From: Maniola hyperantus
Lineage: Eukaryota; Arthropoda; Insecta; Lepidoptera; Nymphalidae
Direction: 5' to 3'
Length of the DNA: 64,000 bases
Assembly: GCF_902806685.2 (NCBI RefSeq)
Contig: NC_048554.1
Coordinates: 1,488,001 to 1,552,000, forward strand
Within the stretch, counting starts at the first letter, position 1. Every line of letters begins with the position of its first letter. Position numbers and translations under genes: made by a program. Positions 9,979 to 20,461 of the stretch are shown piece after piece. Under the pieces are notes generated by a model. That model was not told where the DNA came from. It searched no databases and was given only the letters and a program-made list of their open reading frames with translations.

Positions 9979-10244
9979 TTTTTAGGGTTCCGTACCTCAA
10001 AAGGAAAAACGGAACCCTTATAGGATCACTTAACTCTGTCTGTGTCTGTCGGTCTGTCAAGAAACCTACAGGGTACCTACTTCCCGTTGAGCCAGAATCA
10101 TGAAACTTGGCAGGTAGGTAGGTCTTATAGCAGACATTCGGGGAAAAATCTGAAAACCGTGAATTTGTGACTACTTCACACAAAAAAAATTAAATTGTGG
10201 TCATGAACTAATAATAAATATTTTCAATTTTCGAAGTAAGATAA
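9979..10244 (+). mobile_element. GGGTTCCGTACC repeat, left half (interrupted)
   Basis: It starts tttttagggttccgtacctc, carries a tctgtctgtgtctgtc run, and reaches the block ttttcaattttcgaagtaag. The right half continues at 13169-13346. The two halves were split by the LINE at 10245-13168, with an 8-bp taagataa duplication at the junctions (10237-10244 and 13169-13176). Confidence 0.75.
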
Positions 10245-10299
10245 GAATAAGAATAAGAATAAGAATAATTTATTTTGAATTTAGAATTTAGGCACAAGA

Positions 10300-10515
10300 A
10301 ACAAGTTTCCTACCCTCTGCACTAGGAAAACCCTGTATTGCAGAAGGCAGTTACAAGTTTTTTAAAAACTAAGGACTTAATATATTATATCTAATATTAT
10401 ACTAAAATTATAGGTAAGAGAACGAGTTTCCTACCCTCTGCACTAGGAAAAAACCTGTGTTGCAGAAAGGCAGTTACAAGTTTCCTAAAAACTAACCTAA
10501 TATTATACCTCACCT
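10300..10515 (-). repeat. tandem duplication in the LINE 3' UTR
   Basis: Two direct copies of a ~115-bp block both contain tttcctaccctctgcactag and ggcagttacaag. Imperfect identity suggests that the duplication belongs to the family rather than to this insertion. Confidence 0.75.
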
Positions 10516-10552
10516 AATACTATACCTAATGTTATACTAAATTATAGATAAG

Positions 10553-10650
10553 AGTGAGTGTGTGTACGTGTGTTTTCTGTATGTGTGTGTGTATATATGT
10601 GTGTGAGCGTGTGTGTGTGTGTGTGTGTGTATGTGAGTGGGCGCGCGCGC
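10553..10650 (+). repeat. (GT)n microsatellite with GC tail
   Basis: Interrupted TG repeats of about 90 bp end in gggcgcgcgcgc. They lie in the LINE 3' UTR just beyond the ORF stop codon. Confidence 0.9.
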
Positions 10651-10653
10651 AAA

Positions 10654-13137
10654 CTATATTCTAATTTTTAAAATATTTTCTGTTTCTTCATAGCCTTTGG
10701 ATGCCAGCCAGCTTTTAATTGCTTTGGTCAAATTGAATTTATTTATTTGGTATATTTTGATATCTTTGTTAGCCCTGCTAAATATATTATACGCCAATGA
10801 TGAGCTAAATTCATATTGTGATCCAGCGAAACATGTATTTGCAGAGTGCGTAGGAAGTTTGATTACTCTTTTGCTATTGTCTATAGTGCTGGGATCGATT
10901 TCAGAGTGGAAGCGCAAAATTATTGAAAATAGGTATTGTTGCCGGACATTAAGTACATTACATCCTTTGTATAAGTCGTCAGTGGGATATCTAAATGGTT
11001 TTTCAAAAATAGTTTTTAGTAGGGTTCTGTGGGCGCGTTCTAAACGCAACATAAAAGTTTTGCCAGCCCCACCCCACGCACATATGCAATAGGTCATAAT
11101 CGAAAGACATAGTGACTTGTAGACCATCATTGTTGTTTCAATAGGGGCAATATCTCTTAGATTTCTAAACAGTGGGATAAGTTTCTTGATTTTACTAGAG
11201 GTGTTATGAATATGAGTTGACCAGTTAAGATGCTCATCTAATGTAATTCCAAGATATTTAACAGTAGCCTCTTTAGTTAGTATGTCACAGCTACAACTAG
11301 CGCCTAGGCCACTTTTCCGATTACAAGGAAAAGTGTGGATAGGAAGTTTAAAGTATTTGTCAGGATTATTTCTAATTGATGGAGTGAAACATATATATTT
11401 TGTTTTCGCAGTGTTGATAGTAAGTAGGTTGTCCTCTAACCATGTCGTGATTTGTTTAAGTCCTTCTTCAGCAAGAAACTTCACTTCTTCCCAATCATTG
11501 CCTTCAAATAAAACCACAGTATCATCGGCAAAACAAAATATGCGTCCCGATCTTATGGACAGGTTACAAAGCGGATTTATATAAGTAAGGAATAAGGTGG
11601 GGCCCAGAACACTCCCCTGGGGGACACCGTATGTAATGTTAGAAAATTCACTGGTAACATCACCTATTTTAACACATTGCTGTCTATCCTTAAGGTAGTT
11701 TTTGAACCAATCCAGTGTAATACCCCTAACACCCATGTTGGAGAGTCTGTCAAGCAAGATAGGGATTGACACAGTATCGAAGGCCTTTTGTAAGTCAAGA
11801 AAAATACCAATACATTTTCTTCTCCTATCAAGGCACTTTGTAATGTAATTGGTCACATCCAGTACCGCATCCAGGGTTGATCTATTAGCTCTAAAACCGA
11901 ATTGATTGAATGCAAGGAGATTTGTCTGTTCAAGGTACTTTATTAATCTGACGTTTACCACTTTTTCCACAATCTTACTCAACACACTCAATAGTGATAT
12001 GGGTCTGTAATTAGAGATGGACTGCTTGTCTCCACTCTTGTATACTGGAACTACGACAGCTTTTTTGAAATTATCTGGGAAAACACCAGTAGATAAACTT
12101 GTATTTACTAGATGAACTATGGGTTCTAAGAGTAAATTTTTAAACCTCTTAATGAAGTACGTTGCTATTTGATCATGACCTGGAGCACTACTAGGTTTAA
12201 GCTTTAAAATAATTTTATGAATTTCACATATATCAGTGGGATAGAACATTAGCGAATTAAGGGGAGCATCGTATGCTACATTGGTGTTATTATTTTTGTA
12301 CTGCACTCCTAACTTATTAATAATTGTAGTTGCCAGGTTATGCCCTATACTCGTGAAGTACTTATTTACCTGTGCTAATGACTCCTTAGGAGTATTCATA
12401 ATATTTATTAAGGCTGTAGCAGGGGCATTTGATGTTGGTAAGTTACAAATTTCTTTGACTGTATCCCAAGTGCCTTTAGAATTACCTGCATTTTGTTTTA
12501 ATTTTCCTTGTAAGTAATTTCGTTTAAGTGTCTTCAGTAAGGAGTTACAGGTATTTCTATACTGCGTATATGTGATTTTATTTAGTTCTGTTGGAGTTTT
12601 TTTAAAAATTCTATGCAGGCGATCCCTTTTTCTCATGCATTTAACAATACTATAGTTAATCCATGGTTTAATAGGTTTTAGTTTTTTAGGAATAATTAAA
12701 ACATGTGTATTACTAACAATTATATTTTTAATATTATCTACTAAGAAATTTGCTGCAAAATTCGTGTCGCTCGAGCTGAAAAAGTTTACCCAGTCTAACT
12801 GGATTAAGCATTCCTTCATAGCTTTGTAGTTGTGAGTATGTCTAGTTATATTATGCGTTGAAGAATTCATTATTTTATTGCGTAGCTTTAGACTTAACAA
12901 AATAGGGGCATGGTCTGTAATTGAAGGTTCAAAGACAAAGGTTCTCGAGTTATTTATATTTTTGATAGCAAAGTGATCAAGACAACGTAATTCTCTCGTG
13001 GGGCAATTAATAGCTGGTATAAGAGCATTCAACGCGAGAATATTTTGATATTCTTGGCTATAAGGACAGTGACTGTCAGGTAAAAGATCAAGGTTTAGAT
13101 CTCCAGTTAAGATAATTCGCCTAATTAAGATCTCCAA
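10654..13137 (-). CDS. LINE ORF2: endonuclease (partial) and reverse transcriptase
   Basis: The frame is 827 codons. It encodes the enzyme that nicks DNA and copies LINE RNA at the break. Residues 12-15 (GDLN) and 74-78 (TDHAP) are the last two motifs of an AP-type endonuclease. The N-terminal catalytic Asn and Glu motifs are absent, so the endonuclease is incomplete. The RT is complete: FKKAVVVPVYKSGDK (about 357-371), FLDLQKAFDT with the first catalytic Asp (446-455), GVPQGSVLGP (504-513) and FADD (537-540). A C-terminal LERAHRTLLKTIF block follows. No stop interrupts it. The first Met probably arose from the scrambled junction (13100-13168), so the true ORF2 began further upstream in an intact copy. 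Full-length ORF2 proteins of this group are usually 900-1000 residues. Confidence 0.88.
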   Translation of the reverse strand: MEILIRRIILTGDLNLDLLPDSHCPYSQEYQNILALNALIPAINCPTRELRCLDHFAIKNINNSRTFVFEPSITDHAPILLSLKLRNKIMNSSTHNITRHTHNYKAMKECLIQLDWVNFFSSSDTNFAANFLVDNIKNIIVSNTHVLIIPKKLKPIKPWINYSIVKCMRKRDRLHRIFKKTPTELNKITYTQYRNTCNSLLKTLKRNYLQGKLKQNAGNSKGTWDTVKEICNLPTSNAPATALINIMNTPKESLAQVNKYFTSIGHNLATTIINKLGVQYKNNNTNVAYDAPLNSLMFYPTDICEIHKIILKLKPSSAPGHDQIATYFIKRFKNLLLEPIVHLVNTSLSTGVFPDNFKKAVVVPVYKSGDKQSISNYRPISLLSVLSKIVEKVVNVRLIKYLEQTNLLAFNQFGFRANRSTLDAVLDVTNYITKCLDRRRKCIGIFLDLQKAFDTVSIPILLDRLSNMGVRGITLDWFKNYLKDRQQCVKIGDVTSEFSNITYGVPQGSVLGPTLFLTYINPLCNLSIRSGRIFCFADDTVVLFEGNDWEEVKFLAEEGLKQITTWLEDNLLTINTAKTKYICFTPSIRNNPDKYFKLPIHTFPCNRKSGLGASCSCDILTKEATVKYLGITLDEHLNWSTHIHNTSSKIKKLIPLFRNLRDIAPIETTMMVYKSLCLSIMTYCICAWGGAGKTFMLRLERAHRTLLKTIFEKPFRYPTDDLYKGCNVLNVRQQYLFSIILRFHSEIDPSTIDNSKRVIKLPTHSANTCFAGSQYEFSSSLAYNIFSRANKDIKIYQINKFNLTKAIKSWLASKGYEETENILKIRI

Positions 13138-13168
13138 GAGATAATTCGCCTAATTAAGAATCTCCAGT
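13100..13168 (-). other. scrambled 5' junction of the LINE insertion
   Basis: Short blocks repeat across the junction: agataattcgcctaattaag occurs twice (from about 13110 and 13139) and ctccagttaagataa twice (about 13102 and 13163). The target sequence itself reads taagataatt. This is a microhomology-assisted, templated 5' joining as seen in truncated target-primed insertions. Confidence 0.7.
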
Positions 13169-13346
13169 TAAGATAATTATATCAAGTGGGGTATCACATG
13201 AAAGGTGCACCTGTGCATTCTAAAACTGATTTTTATTTATTTTTATGCATAATAGTTTTTGAATTATCGTACAAAATATCGAAAAAATACGACTGTAGTA
13301 CGGAACCCTCGTTGCGCGAGCGTGGCTCGCACTTGGCCGATTTTTT
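13169..13346 (+). mobile_element. GGGTTCCGTACC repeat, right half
   Basis: It resumes with tatatcaagtggggtatcac and ends in gctcgcacttggccgatttt, the usual right terminus (CTTGGCCGGTTTT). Together with 9979-10244 it makes one full copy of about 435 bp. The 13347-13758 stretch after it has a GC-rich patch but no assignable feature. Confidence 0.75.
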
Positions 13347-13758
13347 AAAGAGAAGCTCTTTATTTTTCAATTTTTCTTGAAAACTCTGACTTGGCTTCGA
13401 TTTTCAAACAGTGTACGTTGTCGTTTTCACGGCGGGCGCATGATAGTCGCATTACAGGTTTAATGTGTTGTTTTTTATCGGCCAGCGCGCCCCGGGATGC
13501 TCCCGGATATACCGGAAGGGACGGAAGTGTCCCGGGCGTTAATACACAACTTTGTCAACACATGTGTGTATTAACTACCTACCCTATATAGAGCACGACG
13601 ATTTTAGTCATTAAAATATGTTTAGAGCACATAAATGTATTCTTCTGATTAAAATATAGGCTGTTGTTAGCTATCATCACCATCTCAACGAACCAGTCAT
13701 GATCTTGTTACGATTTACGTTAATATTGTTTTTTTTTTTAATTTATAGACTAGCGCTT

Positions 13759-14030
13759 TAAGTTTGAAGTTTAGAATCGACCAGCGCTTCGTCACCAATG
13801 CCTCTTCTAGCGCGACGGTCCACCGAATCCAATGCATCAAACTGATACTTGGCAGAGCCATACCATAAGTGGCTGCAGTACTCTATGCACAATCGAACTT
13901 GTGCTTGGTACAGGGTAAAAAGCTGTTCCGGCGTGAAGTATCGTTTGACTTTGTTGAGGATACCAAGTTTTTTGCCAGCAGTTTTTGATTAGGATTCGAT
14001 GCACTGTCCAAAGTTGAGATTGGACGATAT
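13759..14030 (-). pseudogene. LINE reverse-transcriptase C-terminal fragment
   Basis: Minus-strand translation gives KKLGILNKVKRYFTPEQLFT, YQAQVRLCIEYCSHLWYGSA and LDSVDRRARRGIGDE, ending at a stop at 13759-13761. The YxAxVRxxxEYCSHLW and LDSxxRRA motifs follow the catalytic domain in insect RTE/Jockey-type LINEs. A stop codon lies in the N-terminal part (around 14005), so it is a relic. The block 14031-14345 is unassigned. Confidence 0.7.
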
Positions 14031-14350
14031 GATGATTAATTGATTTAATTCACGTAATATTTAACCGACGTGAGTTTGTGTCCCCTACTTTCGAATGTCA
14101 ATTATTTTATTGTTCGAAAACGTGGTTTTGTATACCTTGTCGTTCTGATTCTACAGAATCCGGCATCGAAAATGTTGTTACACTAAATCCCGTTTATTTA
14201 TTTGAGGCGTGATAAAACGTGTGTAACGTTAGTGGACGGCCATTTGTAAGGATCGGGCGGCAATTTGCGTATCCCACTATCGGTTGATAGAATCTTGAAC
14301 TGGGATAGTAATAGGTTTGTATACAAGCGTGCGCCTTTTTGAAAACTATT

Positions 14351-14753
14351 TGTTTAGAAGAAAAGCTAATGGACGGTCAGTGTTTGTAATGCAGTCACTT
14401 ACCGGATCCGGGAACGCGCTCCGATGATGGGGGCCCCCAAGATGCGCTGGTAAGGATTCAGGGTTGATGCTCTGGTCCAAGTTTGATGAATTTCGCGTCT
14501 ATAATTTCGGCTTTTGTCGGCGATAGCCGTTAGAGGCTTGTTTCTTGCGTCACGGTTCGCGCGCAGCGTTCGCGGTATGTGTGTCAACTTCGAGTTCGAC
14601 TGACAGCTGTAGTGTTGCTGGTTTTGGTTATCCGTACCATTTTTGAAGTGGCCACATTTTAAACCCTGACTGATTTTAATAAAATTATAAGAATTTGGAA
14701 AAAGGGCAGCTGTTTTGTGCTAGAATTAATTAAACTATCAAAAGTACGGAACA
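14351..14753. repeat. terminal direct repeat 1 (403 bp)
   Basis: TG...CA ended. Read on the minus strand it has a 62-codon open frame that runs into ccggtaagtgact, a strong splice-donor-like sequence. An AATAAA lies near 14683 on the plus strand. Confidence 0.75.
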
Positions 14754-15364
14754 TACCGCCGGCCATAAAATAATCGCGGATTATTTTATTAAAAGAAAAA
14801 AACAGAATAAACTAAAGAAAGGTATGGGGGCGCAGTAGCACGCGCGCTAGGCGCCACGTGTGCATCAGCTGCGGCGGTGAGCTGATGAGTCAACGCTGCT
14901 TCGCATACTTCTATGTAAAGACACGTATGAGGAGCGTTGAGATAATTGAAGTGATCAGTCAAGTGTTGGTGTATGAAAGAATGTAAGAGTCGTTTTGCAA
15001 AAATGTCAGATGTTGTAAAATAGCGGTAGAACCCGAATGAATTAATAAATTTTAAATGTGTAAAAGGATATGTCTGTAAAATAAGTATAAGTATATTATG
15101 TCAAATAGATGATAATTATAAATAATTATTTGAATAATTAAGTTGTTAAAGTTAGTCGCAGATTAAAATCGAAATAAAATAATATTTAACACGTAATGTT
15201 AAATAAGTAGTGGAGTATGTCCAGTACGTAATACATGGACAGCTGAGGTTGGGTTTCGGTACGAAATACCTACACCGCAAAATAGTTGTTAGTACGCAAT
15301 ACGAACTACAAGAAATTAGTCAAAATGTATCAAAATGTTCAAATATCATCCAAAATACCTTAAA

Positions 15365-16260
15365 ACTATATACAATTGGAAAGCGCTGTGAAGCGCTGTA
15401 GACACGGGATTATCGAAATTAATGCGCAACATGTCTACAGTTTCGAGGTTAACTTTGATGCCGGGGGTAAGCGCCCGCGCAAGACATAAAGAAAATACGA
15501 AATATCGCCTAAAACACTTAAAAATCATATATAATCGGAAGGTACTAGATTAATTTGGCATTATGTATAGTAAATAAATAAATTGTATGTGTTAAATAGA
15601 TGTACGCGTGTATAAATACAGAATTTGTTGAGATATTATCGTGTAAAACACTTTCAAACTATATACAATTGGAAAGCGCTGTGAAGCGCTGTAGACACGG
15701 GATTATCGAAAATAATGCGCAACATGTCTACAGTTTCGAGGTTAACTTTGATGCCGGGGGTAAGCGCCCGCGCAAGACATAAAGAAAATACGAAATATCG
15801 CCTAAAACACTTTAAAATCACATATAATCGGAAAGTGCTAGATTAATTTAGCATAATGTATAATAGATAAATAAACTATGATATGTGAAAAGGGTATGTG
15901 CTAAGTATATATGTTAAGTAGATGTGTGAAAATACAGAAAACCAATTACGATTGTCCGTACGTAATACGAACATGAGTGTAGTGTGCGACTAGCCTTATT
16001 TACCTCGCCAGCGCGCGACGCCGCGCCGTGGCTCCGAGCGAACATTTTTTTTTTTGTAACTACCGCTTTATTTCATCTATAAAAATTGTTGAAATGAAAT
16101 ATCGAAATATAGACTAAAACGCTTTAAATTATGTATAATTACAAAGTATTGGTAGTCATGAGGCTGTAGACACCGGTATTATCGAATAATAACACGCAAC
16201 ATGCCTACAATCTCGATGTAAAAGTTCGATTGCTGGCGGTAGGACCCGCGCTTGAAAATG
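15365..16260 (+). repeat. internal repeats of the non-coding LTR element
   Basis: A block starting acaattggaaagcgctgtga and passing through cgcaacatgtctacagtttc occurs at about 15365-15540 and 15658-15835 (period 293 bp, nearly identical). It recurs in diverged form at about 16131-16260. The first two copies share roughly 170 bp with one or two differences. Confidence 0.8.
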
Positions 16261-16374
16261 AAGAAAATTGACTAAAATTAGATTTATTTTAATCAAACTA
16301 GCACAAAACAGTTATAGAACGCGAAATTACACAAAAGTGACCAGATATAATGCGGTATATCCGGTTCGAAACTA

Positions 16375-16777
16375 TGTTTAGAAGAAAAGCTAATGGACGG
16401 TCAGTGTTTGTAATGCAGTCACTCACCGGATCCGGGAACGCGCTCCGATGATGGGGGCCCCCAAGATGCGCTGGTTAGGATTCAGGGTTGATGCTCTGGT
16501 CCAAGTTTGATGAATTTCGCGTCTATAATTTCGGCTTTTGTCGGCGATAGCCGTTAGAGGCTTGTTTCTTGCGTCACGGTTCGCGCGCAGCGTTCGCGGT
16601 ATGTGTGTCAACTTCGAGTTCGACTGACAGCTGTAGTGTTGCTGGTTTTGGTTATCCGTACCATTTTTGAAGTGGCCACATTTTAAACCCTGACTGATTT
16701 TAATAAAATTATAAGAATTTGGAAAAAGGGCAGCTGTTTTGTGCTAGAATTAATTAAACTATCAAAAGTACGGAACA
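16375..16777. repeat. terminal direct repeat 2 (403 bp)
   Basis: Same sequence as 14351-14753 except for two substitutions seen by eye (cactcaccgg versus cacttaccgg, and ctggttagg versus ctggtaagg). It is followed by the second copy of the ctatt target duplication. Confidence 0.75.
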
Positions 16778-16857
16778 CTATTATTTAAAAATAGCTGAAA
16801 CCGTTAGAGTTCCAAGGTGCTGCACCGCCCTTCCACTGGAAAATTGACATACGAAAT

Positions 16858-16905
16858 TAAACGAGTCGCAGGGACTGATGGATCCAGTCGTTACAAGAGA
16901 TACAT
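16858..16905 (+). repeat. possible RTE-like LINE tail relic
   Basis: A weak match (acgagtcgcagggactgatg) to the 3' ORF block at 9500-9560. Very short and diverged. Confidence 0.3.
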
Positions 16906-17020
16906 GAAAAGAGCCTCCCCGCGTGGTACTTAGTTTTATACTGATCACAAGCAACCGGCGTCCCTGGAAGCAGCTACTACATGAACAAAATCAGTATTCA
17001 CCACAACGGCTACCTTTTGA

Positions 17021-17369
17021 CGACCTCCCTGGCGCAGTGGTGAGCGCTGTGGTCTTATTAGTGGGAGGTCCCGGGTTCGATTCCTGGCAGGGGTTTGGAA
17101 TTTTATAATTTCTAAATTTCTGGTCTGGTCTGGTGGGAGGCTTCGGCCGTGGCTAGTTACCACCCTACCGGCAAAGCCGAGCCGCCAAGCGATTTAGCGT
17201 TCCGGTACGATGCCGTGTAGAAACCAAAGGGGTATGGGTTTAATAAAAAAGCTGCCATACCCCTTCCAGGTTAGCCCGCTATCATCTTAGACTGCATCTT
17301 CACTTACCACCAAGTGAGATTGCAGTCAAGGGCTAACTTGTACCTGAATAAAAAAAAAAAAAAAAAAAA
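17021..17369 (+). mobile_element. tRNA-derived SINE (family 1), full length
   Basis: The head carries pol III promoter boxes: A box ggcgcagtggtgagcgc and B box gggttcgattcctgg. The body has the gcgttccggtacgatgccgt and aaccaaaggggtatg blocks, and the 3' end is an A tail (17349-17369). Target-site candidates are ggctac before and ggctag after the tail. Fragments of the same family lie at 21951-22085, 38952-39212 and 60783-60990. Confidence 0.88.
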
Positions 17370-17379
17370 GGCTAGGTTC

Positions 17380-17440
17380 TTTATTTCAGGCAAAATGTAC
17401 CCAACATTTTGCCTGAAATAAAGAAATGTTGGGTACATTT
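17380..17440. repeat. short perfect snapback
   Basis: ttctttatttcaggcaaaat is followed after about 9 bp by its reverse complement (attttgcctgaaataaagaa). The 19-bp block aaaatgtacccaacatttt is then partly repeated in reverse at 17427-17444. DNA to 17735 is AT-rich and unassigned. Confidence 0.75.
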
Positions 17441-17735
17441 TATTACAAAAGTCAATAAAATTATAAATAAAATAAAAATAATTAAAATCTACAATAAAAG
17501 TAATAACAAAAATAAGTACAATAATGTATTATTGTATAGTATTTCTATCATTATTTTCGATTCGCACTGCGATGCTGCGTCAACCAATACCGGTAGATGG
17601 CGACATCCAAGTGCTCACACATCGTCCGGAGAATGATGATATAGTTATGATATATATGTTATAGTTGTGATAGTTATGATGGTTCATGAGATAGGTACCT
17701 ATCCACCAGCTATACCATACGATACGATACGTACC

Positions 17736-17821
17736 AGCTGACAGACAGACGGATGGGCAGTGGAGACTTAGTAACAGGGTCCCGTTGCGCGTTGGCACCC
17801 TTCGGGTACGGGACCCTAAAT
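17736..17821 (-). repeat. terminal end of the GGGTCCCG foldback element
   Basis: It matches the right terminal repeat of the element at 37225-37668 (agctgacagacagacgg, gggtcccgtt, ggcacccttcgggtacggga). Only one end is present here. Confidence 0.6.
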
Positions 17822-18126
17822 AAAGAAAGGCCACATTTTTTCGTCTTTTCATGTTCAAGTAGAGAAAGATATTTGAGCCGCAAAAATACCGTCACAAAAA
17901 GCCTCCGTCAATGTTTACTTTATGAAATGAACGCCTCTAGATGAATGTTATAGCTATCTATTTCTAAAAACTGGCTACGCTACGTCGCAAATAGTATTTG
18001 CGCAGATTTGTTGAAGGGCTGGATTGAGAGGTCACAATGAAACAAAAATGTTTATGTAAGTTGTTTTAATTTTTGTATACATAATATATGACGGCTGAAG
18101 AGTTTCAGAGCCATATTTAAAAAGAG

Positions 18127-18151
18127 TGACGTCAGCATTGCTGACGTCACT
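18127..18151. repeat. palindrome with two TGACGTCA motifs
   Basis: gtgacgtcagca and tgctgacgtcac form 12-bp arms around one base. TGACGTCA is the consensus cAMP-response/bZIP site, but no gene is nearby, so function is unproven. Confidence 0.7.
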
Positions 18152-18747
18152 GTGTTCAGTATATTCATCCATTATGAATGTAACCACAATACTCGTTTGA
18201 ACGTTACTTTTATTGTAAATCTCGAGAGGTTCGAGCAGCACGACCTCTCAAGCAATAATGCCTCCTGAGACGTCGCCCGCCTGTATTTATACCAAAACAT
18301 GCGTAATCACTCGCTTACAATAACAATTCGTCATCACTTTCAATTGTTCACTATGATTAATCAACTTTACAAACTCTGAGGCTATTTTAGTACTTGGTTA
18401 ACAAGGTAATATTTAACTTTTAAATGACTACGATTAACTATTAACGCCTTCGCGCCGACATATAATATTACATAATATGTTCTTTTCTTGAATATTTCTA
18501 TCTTCTTTTTTGTACTTTAAAAAAATGTGAAAATAATAGAGTTATTCACTGTAGTGTACCAAGAAAGAAATACCAAGTAATGTTGACCGCAATGCGAGCA
18601 AAATCAAATTATATTTTTTGAATCTAGGTAGTGAATGAAGAAAAAACAATTTACTGTTGTTTTGGAAATTGTACCTTACATTCCTAATCCTACATTTTTT
18701 TTTTAAATTGCCTGAATCCGTTTATCAACCCTTAAAGCGTGTATAGT

Positions 18748-18810
18748 ATGCGACAGGTCGAGCTGGCACTCGGGGTGGGGTATCCTCGCACACTCGCACA
18801 GCCCTCAAAA
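18748..18810. repeat. partial GTACGCGACAGG palindromic MITE
   Basis: It holds the left end atgcgacaggtcgagctggc and part of the GC-rich interior. The right end is missing. From 18811 to 20461 there is no feature that I can support. Confidence 0.5.
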
Positions 18811-20461
18811 AGCAATAATGAGGTCTAGGTTGGAGCGCGCTTGCTTAGAAGATGTTTATCCACTCTAGCATAGAAGTTATCTTGAAAATTAAAAAAACGA
18901 TAACTAAATGTCTATTTGACGAATTTTTCAAGGCTCTATGACCCAATTTCTCTCACAAACAGATCCCATTAAGTATATTATATGCATGCAAAGCTGTATC
19001 ATAGGAATGTTTGATCTCAAGAACGAGCCAGTGGGTTTGACCCCAAACACAATTTTCCACTCCACTCACCATTCTTTTACATTTAATTTCATATAAAAGG
19101 GGAAAGTTGATAGAAGGGATGTATTTTTAGCATTTATAATACAATGTGCTCAATAATTATAAAGTGCACAAACGAAAGGAGGTGAAACTGGGCTCAAAAT
19201 TGTTAATATTTTTTTCGTTAATTTTTTTCATTGCTTCTAACATGAGTTGTTAATGTCAATAAAATGGCAATAACTTATAAACTATCAGGGTTATTAAGTT
19301 GAAATATACACTAAAATAATTATAATTTAATGTAGATTAATTAACAGTAACAAAAAATAGGGTAACAGTGCCGGTTTTCCGAAAAAAAAATACTATAATT
19401 ACAATATTTGAGATAATATTATAAAAACAAACAAATCTTTTAGACAAAAAATTACAATTATGCTATCGTTTGTGCTTTTACGAACGATATGAAAGAGACA
19501 AAATACTAATATATTGGTTGGGTGTAGAAGACAGCTCGAAGAAAACAAAAATCGTAGCGTATTCGTATCTACTTTGCAAAATGCGTAGAGGCTCTACAGT
19601 AAAACATCTGCGTTCTGAAGCGGTAGAGTCCTGAAATTACACTCAGATTTCGTATTACAATTTTTTAGCTTCCATTTTCGCGTTAAAAATTACAATAGTA
19701 GATTCTGTAGCCCAAGCACAATTTGTGTGACATCTTTTTCTCATATCTCACGGCTTTTACGTCAAAGCGTTCAGCGAGAAAGCATTGTCACTCTGATTGT
19801 GTTGCTACCAGCAAAGAAAGTATAGCTTTACAGAGCTTATGAATTTATAGTGCAATGGTGACACGTACATTGTTGTAAATTATTACACGGAACTACGGAT
19901 ACAATGAGGTGCAAGAAAAGTGGATTAACTTTTTATCTTACTTTTTTTTACTTTTACTTTCTACTAAAAGTATAGATGGAATGTATGCAGGCAGCTAGAA
20001 GGAAGCTGGAAGAGCATGCAGCCCTGTTTACAATGGATATGATAATGGAGATAAAGTAATAAAAGAATGCGAGCGCAGCGAGCATGAAAATTTGCAAAAA
20101 GGAAAACGAGCATACAGCCATCGCAAAATTTTGCATTTTTAAAGTACCTTTAGAATGAGAAAACTATAGTTCTATTATAGATATTTCCGCTGAAAAAACT
20201 TTGGGATATTATATTTTAAGAACCAGCCACTTCTAGCCCAAATAAAGCTGCACGTACAAAAGCAAAGTTGTAACTGGGAATAAATATCATTAGTATGACG
20301 CTAACGACCGCGCGGCGCGCAATTCGTGTTTGTTCCGGGGCAAAGTCAGATTTGTCTTGCAAGATGGCGCGCGATGCAAGTTTAAACAAGAGTAATTTCG
20401 GCAACACATTATGATTTCACTTCTCAAATATTGAATTAAGGTTAGGCGCTGATTCTGTTGC

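Larger units (their letters stand above)
10245..13168 (-). mobile_element. 5'-truncated non-LTR retrotransposon (Jockey superfamily, CR1/Daphne-like)
   Basis: This insertion of about 2.9 kb is flanked by the target duplication taagataa. Its 3' end is at the left, with a (TTATTC)n tail that reads gaataagaataagaataa on the plus strand. The 3' UTR (10267-10653) holds two tandem copies of a ~115-bp block (cctaccctctgcactagg at 10308 and 10430) and a (CA)n tract. The 5' side is truncated inside the endonuclease. Clade placement is by overall style of the RT and the 3' microsatellite, and is tentative between CR1 and Daphne-type. Confidence 0.85.
14351..16777. mobile_element. LTR-flanked element without recognisable coding region
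   Basis: Two direct repeats of 403 bp (14351-14753 and 16375-16777) begin TGTTTAG and end GGAACA, and differ at only about two positions. The element is bounded by a 5-bp target duplication, ctatt (14346-14350 and 16778-16782). This is the structure of an LTR retrotransposon. The internal 1.62 kb has only short frames and no gag, RT or integrase motif. I see no clear primer-binding site or polypurine tract in either orientation. It resembles LARD/TRIM-type non-autonomous elements. The near identity of the LTRs means the insertion is young. Confidence 0.75.

Noticed and set aside
10697..11092. 131-codon plus-strand frame
   Set aside because: Antisense shadow of the LINE ORF2 reverse-transcriptase frame on the minus strand.
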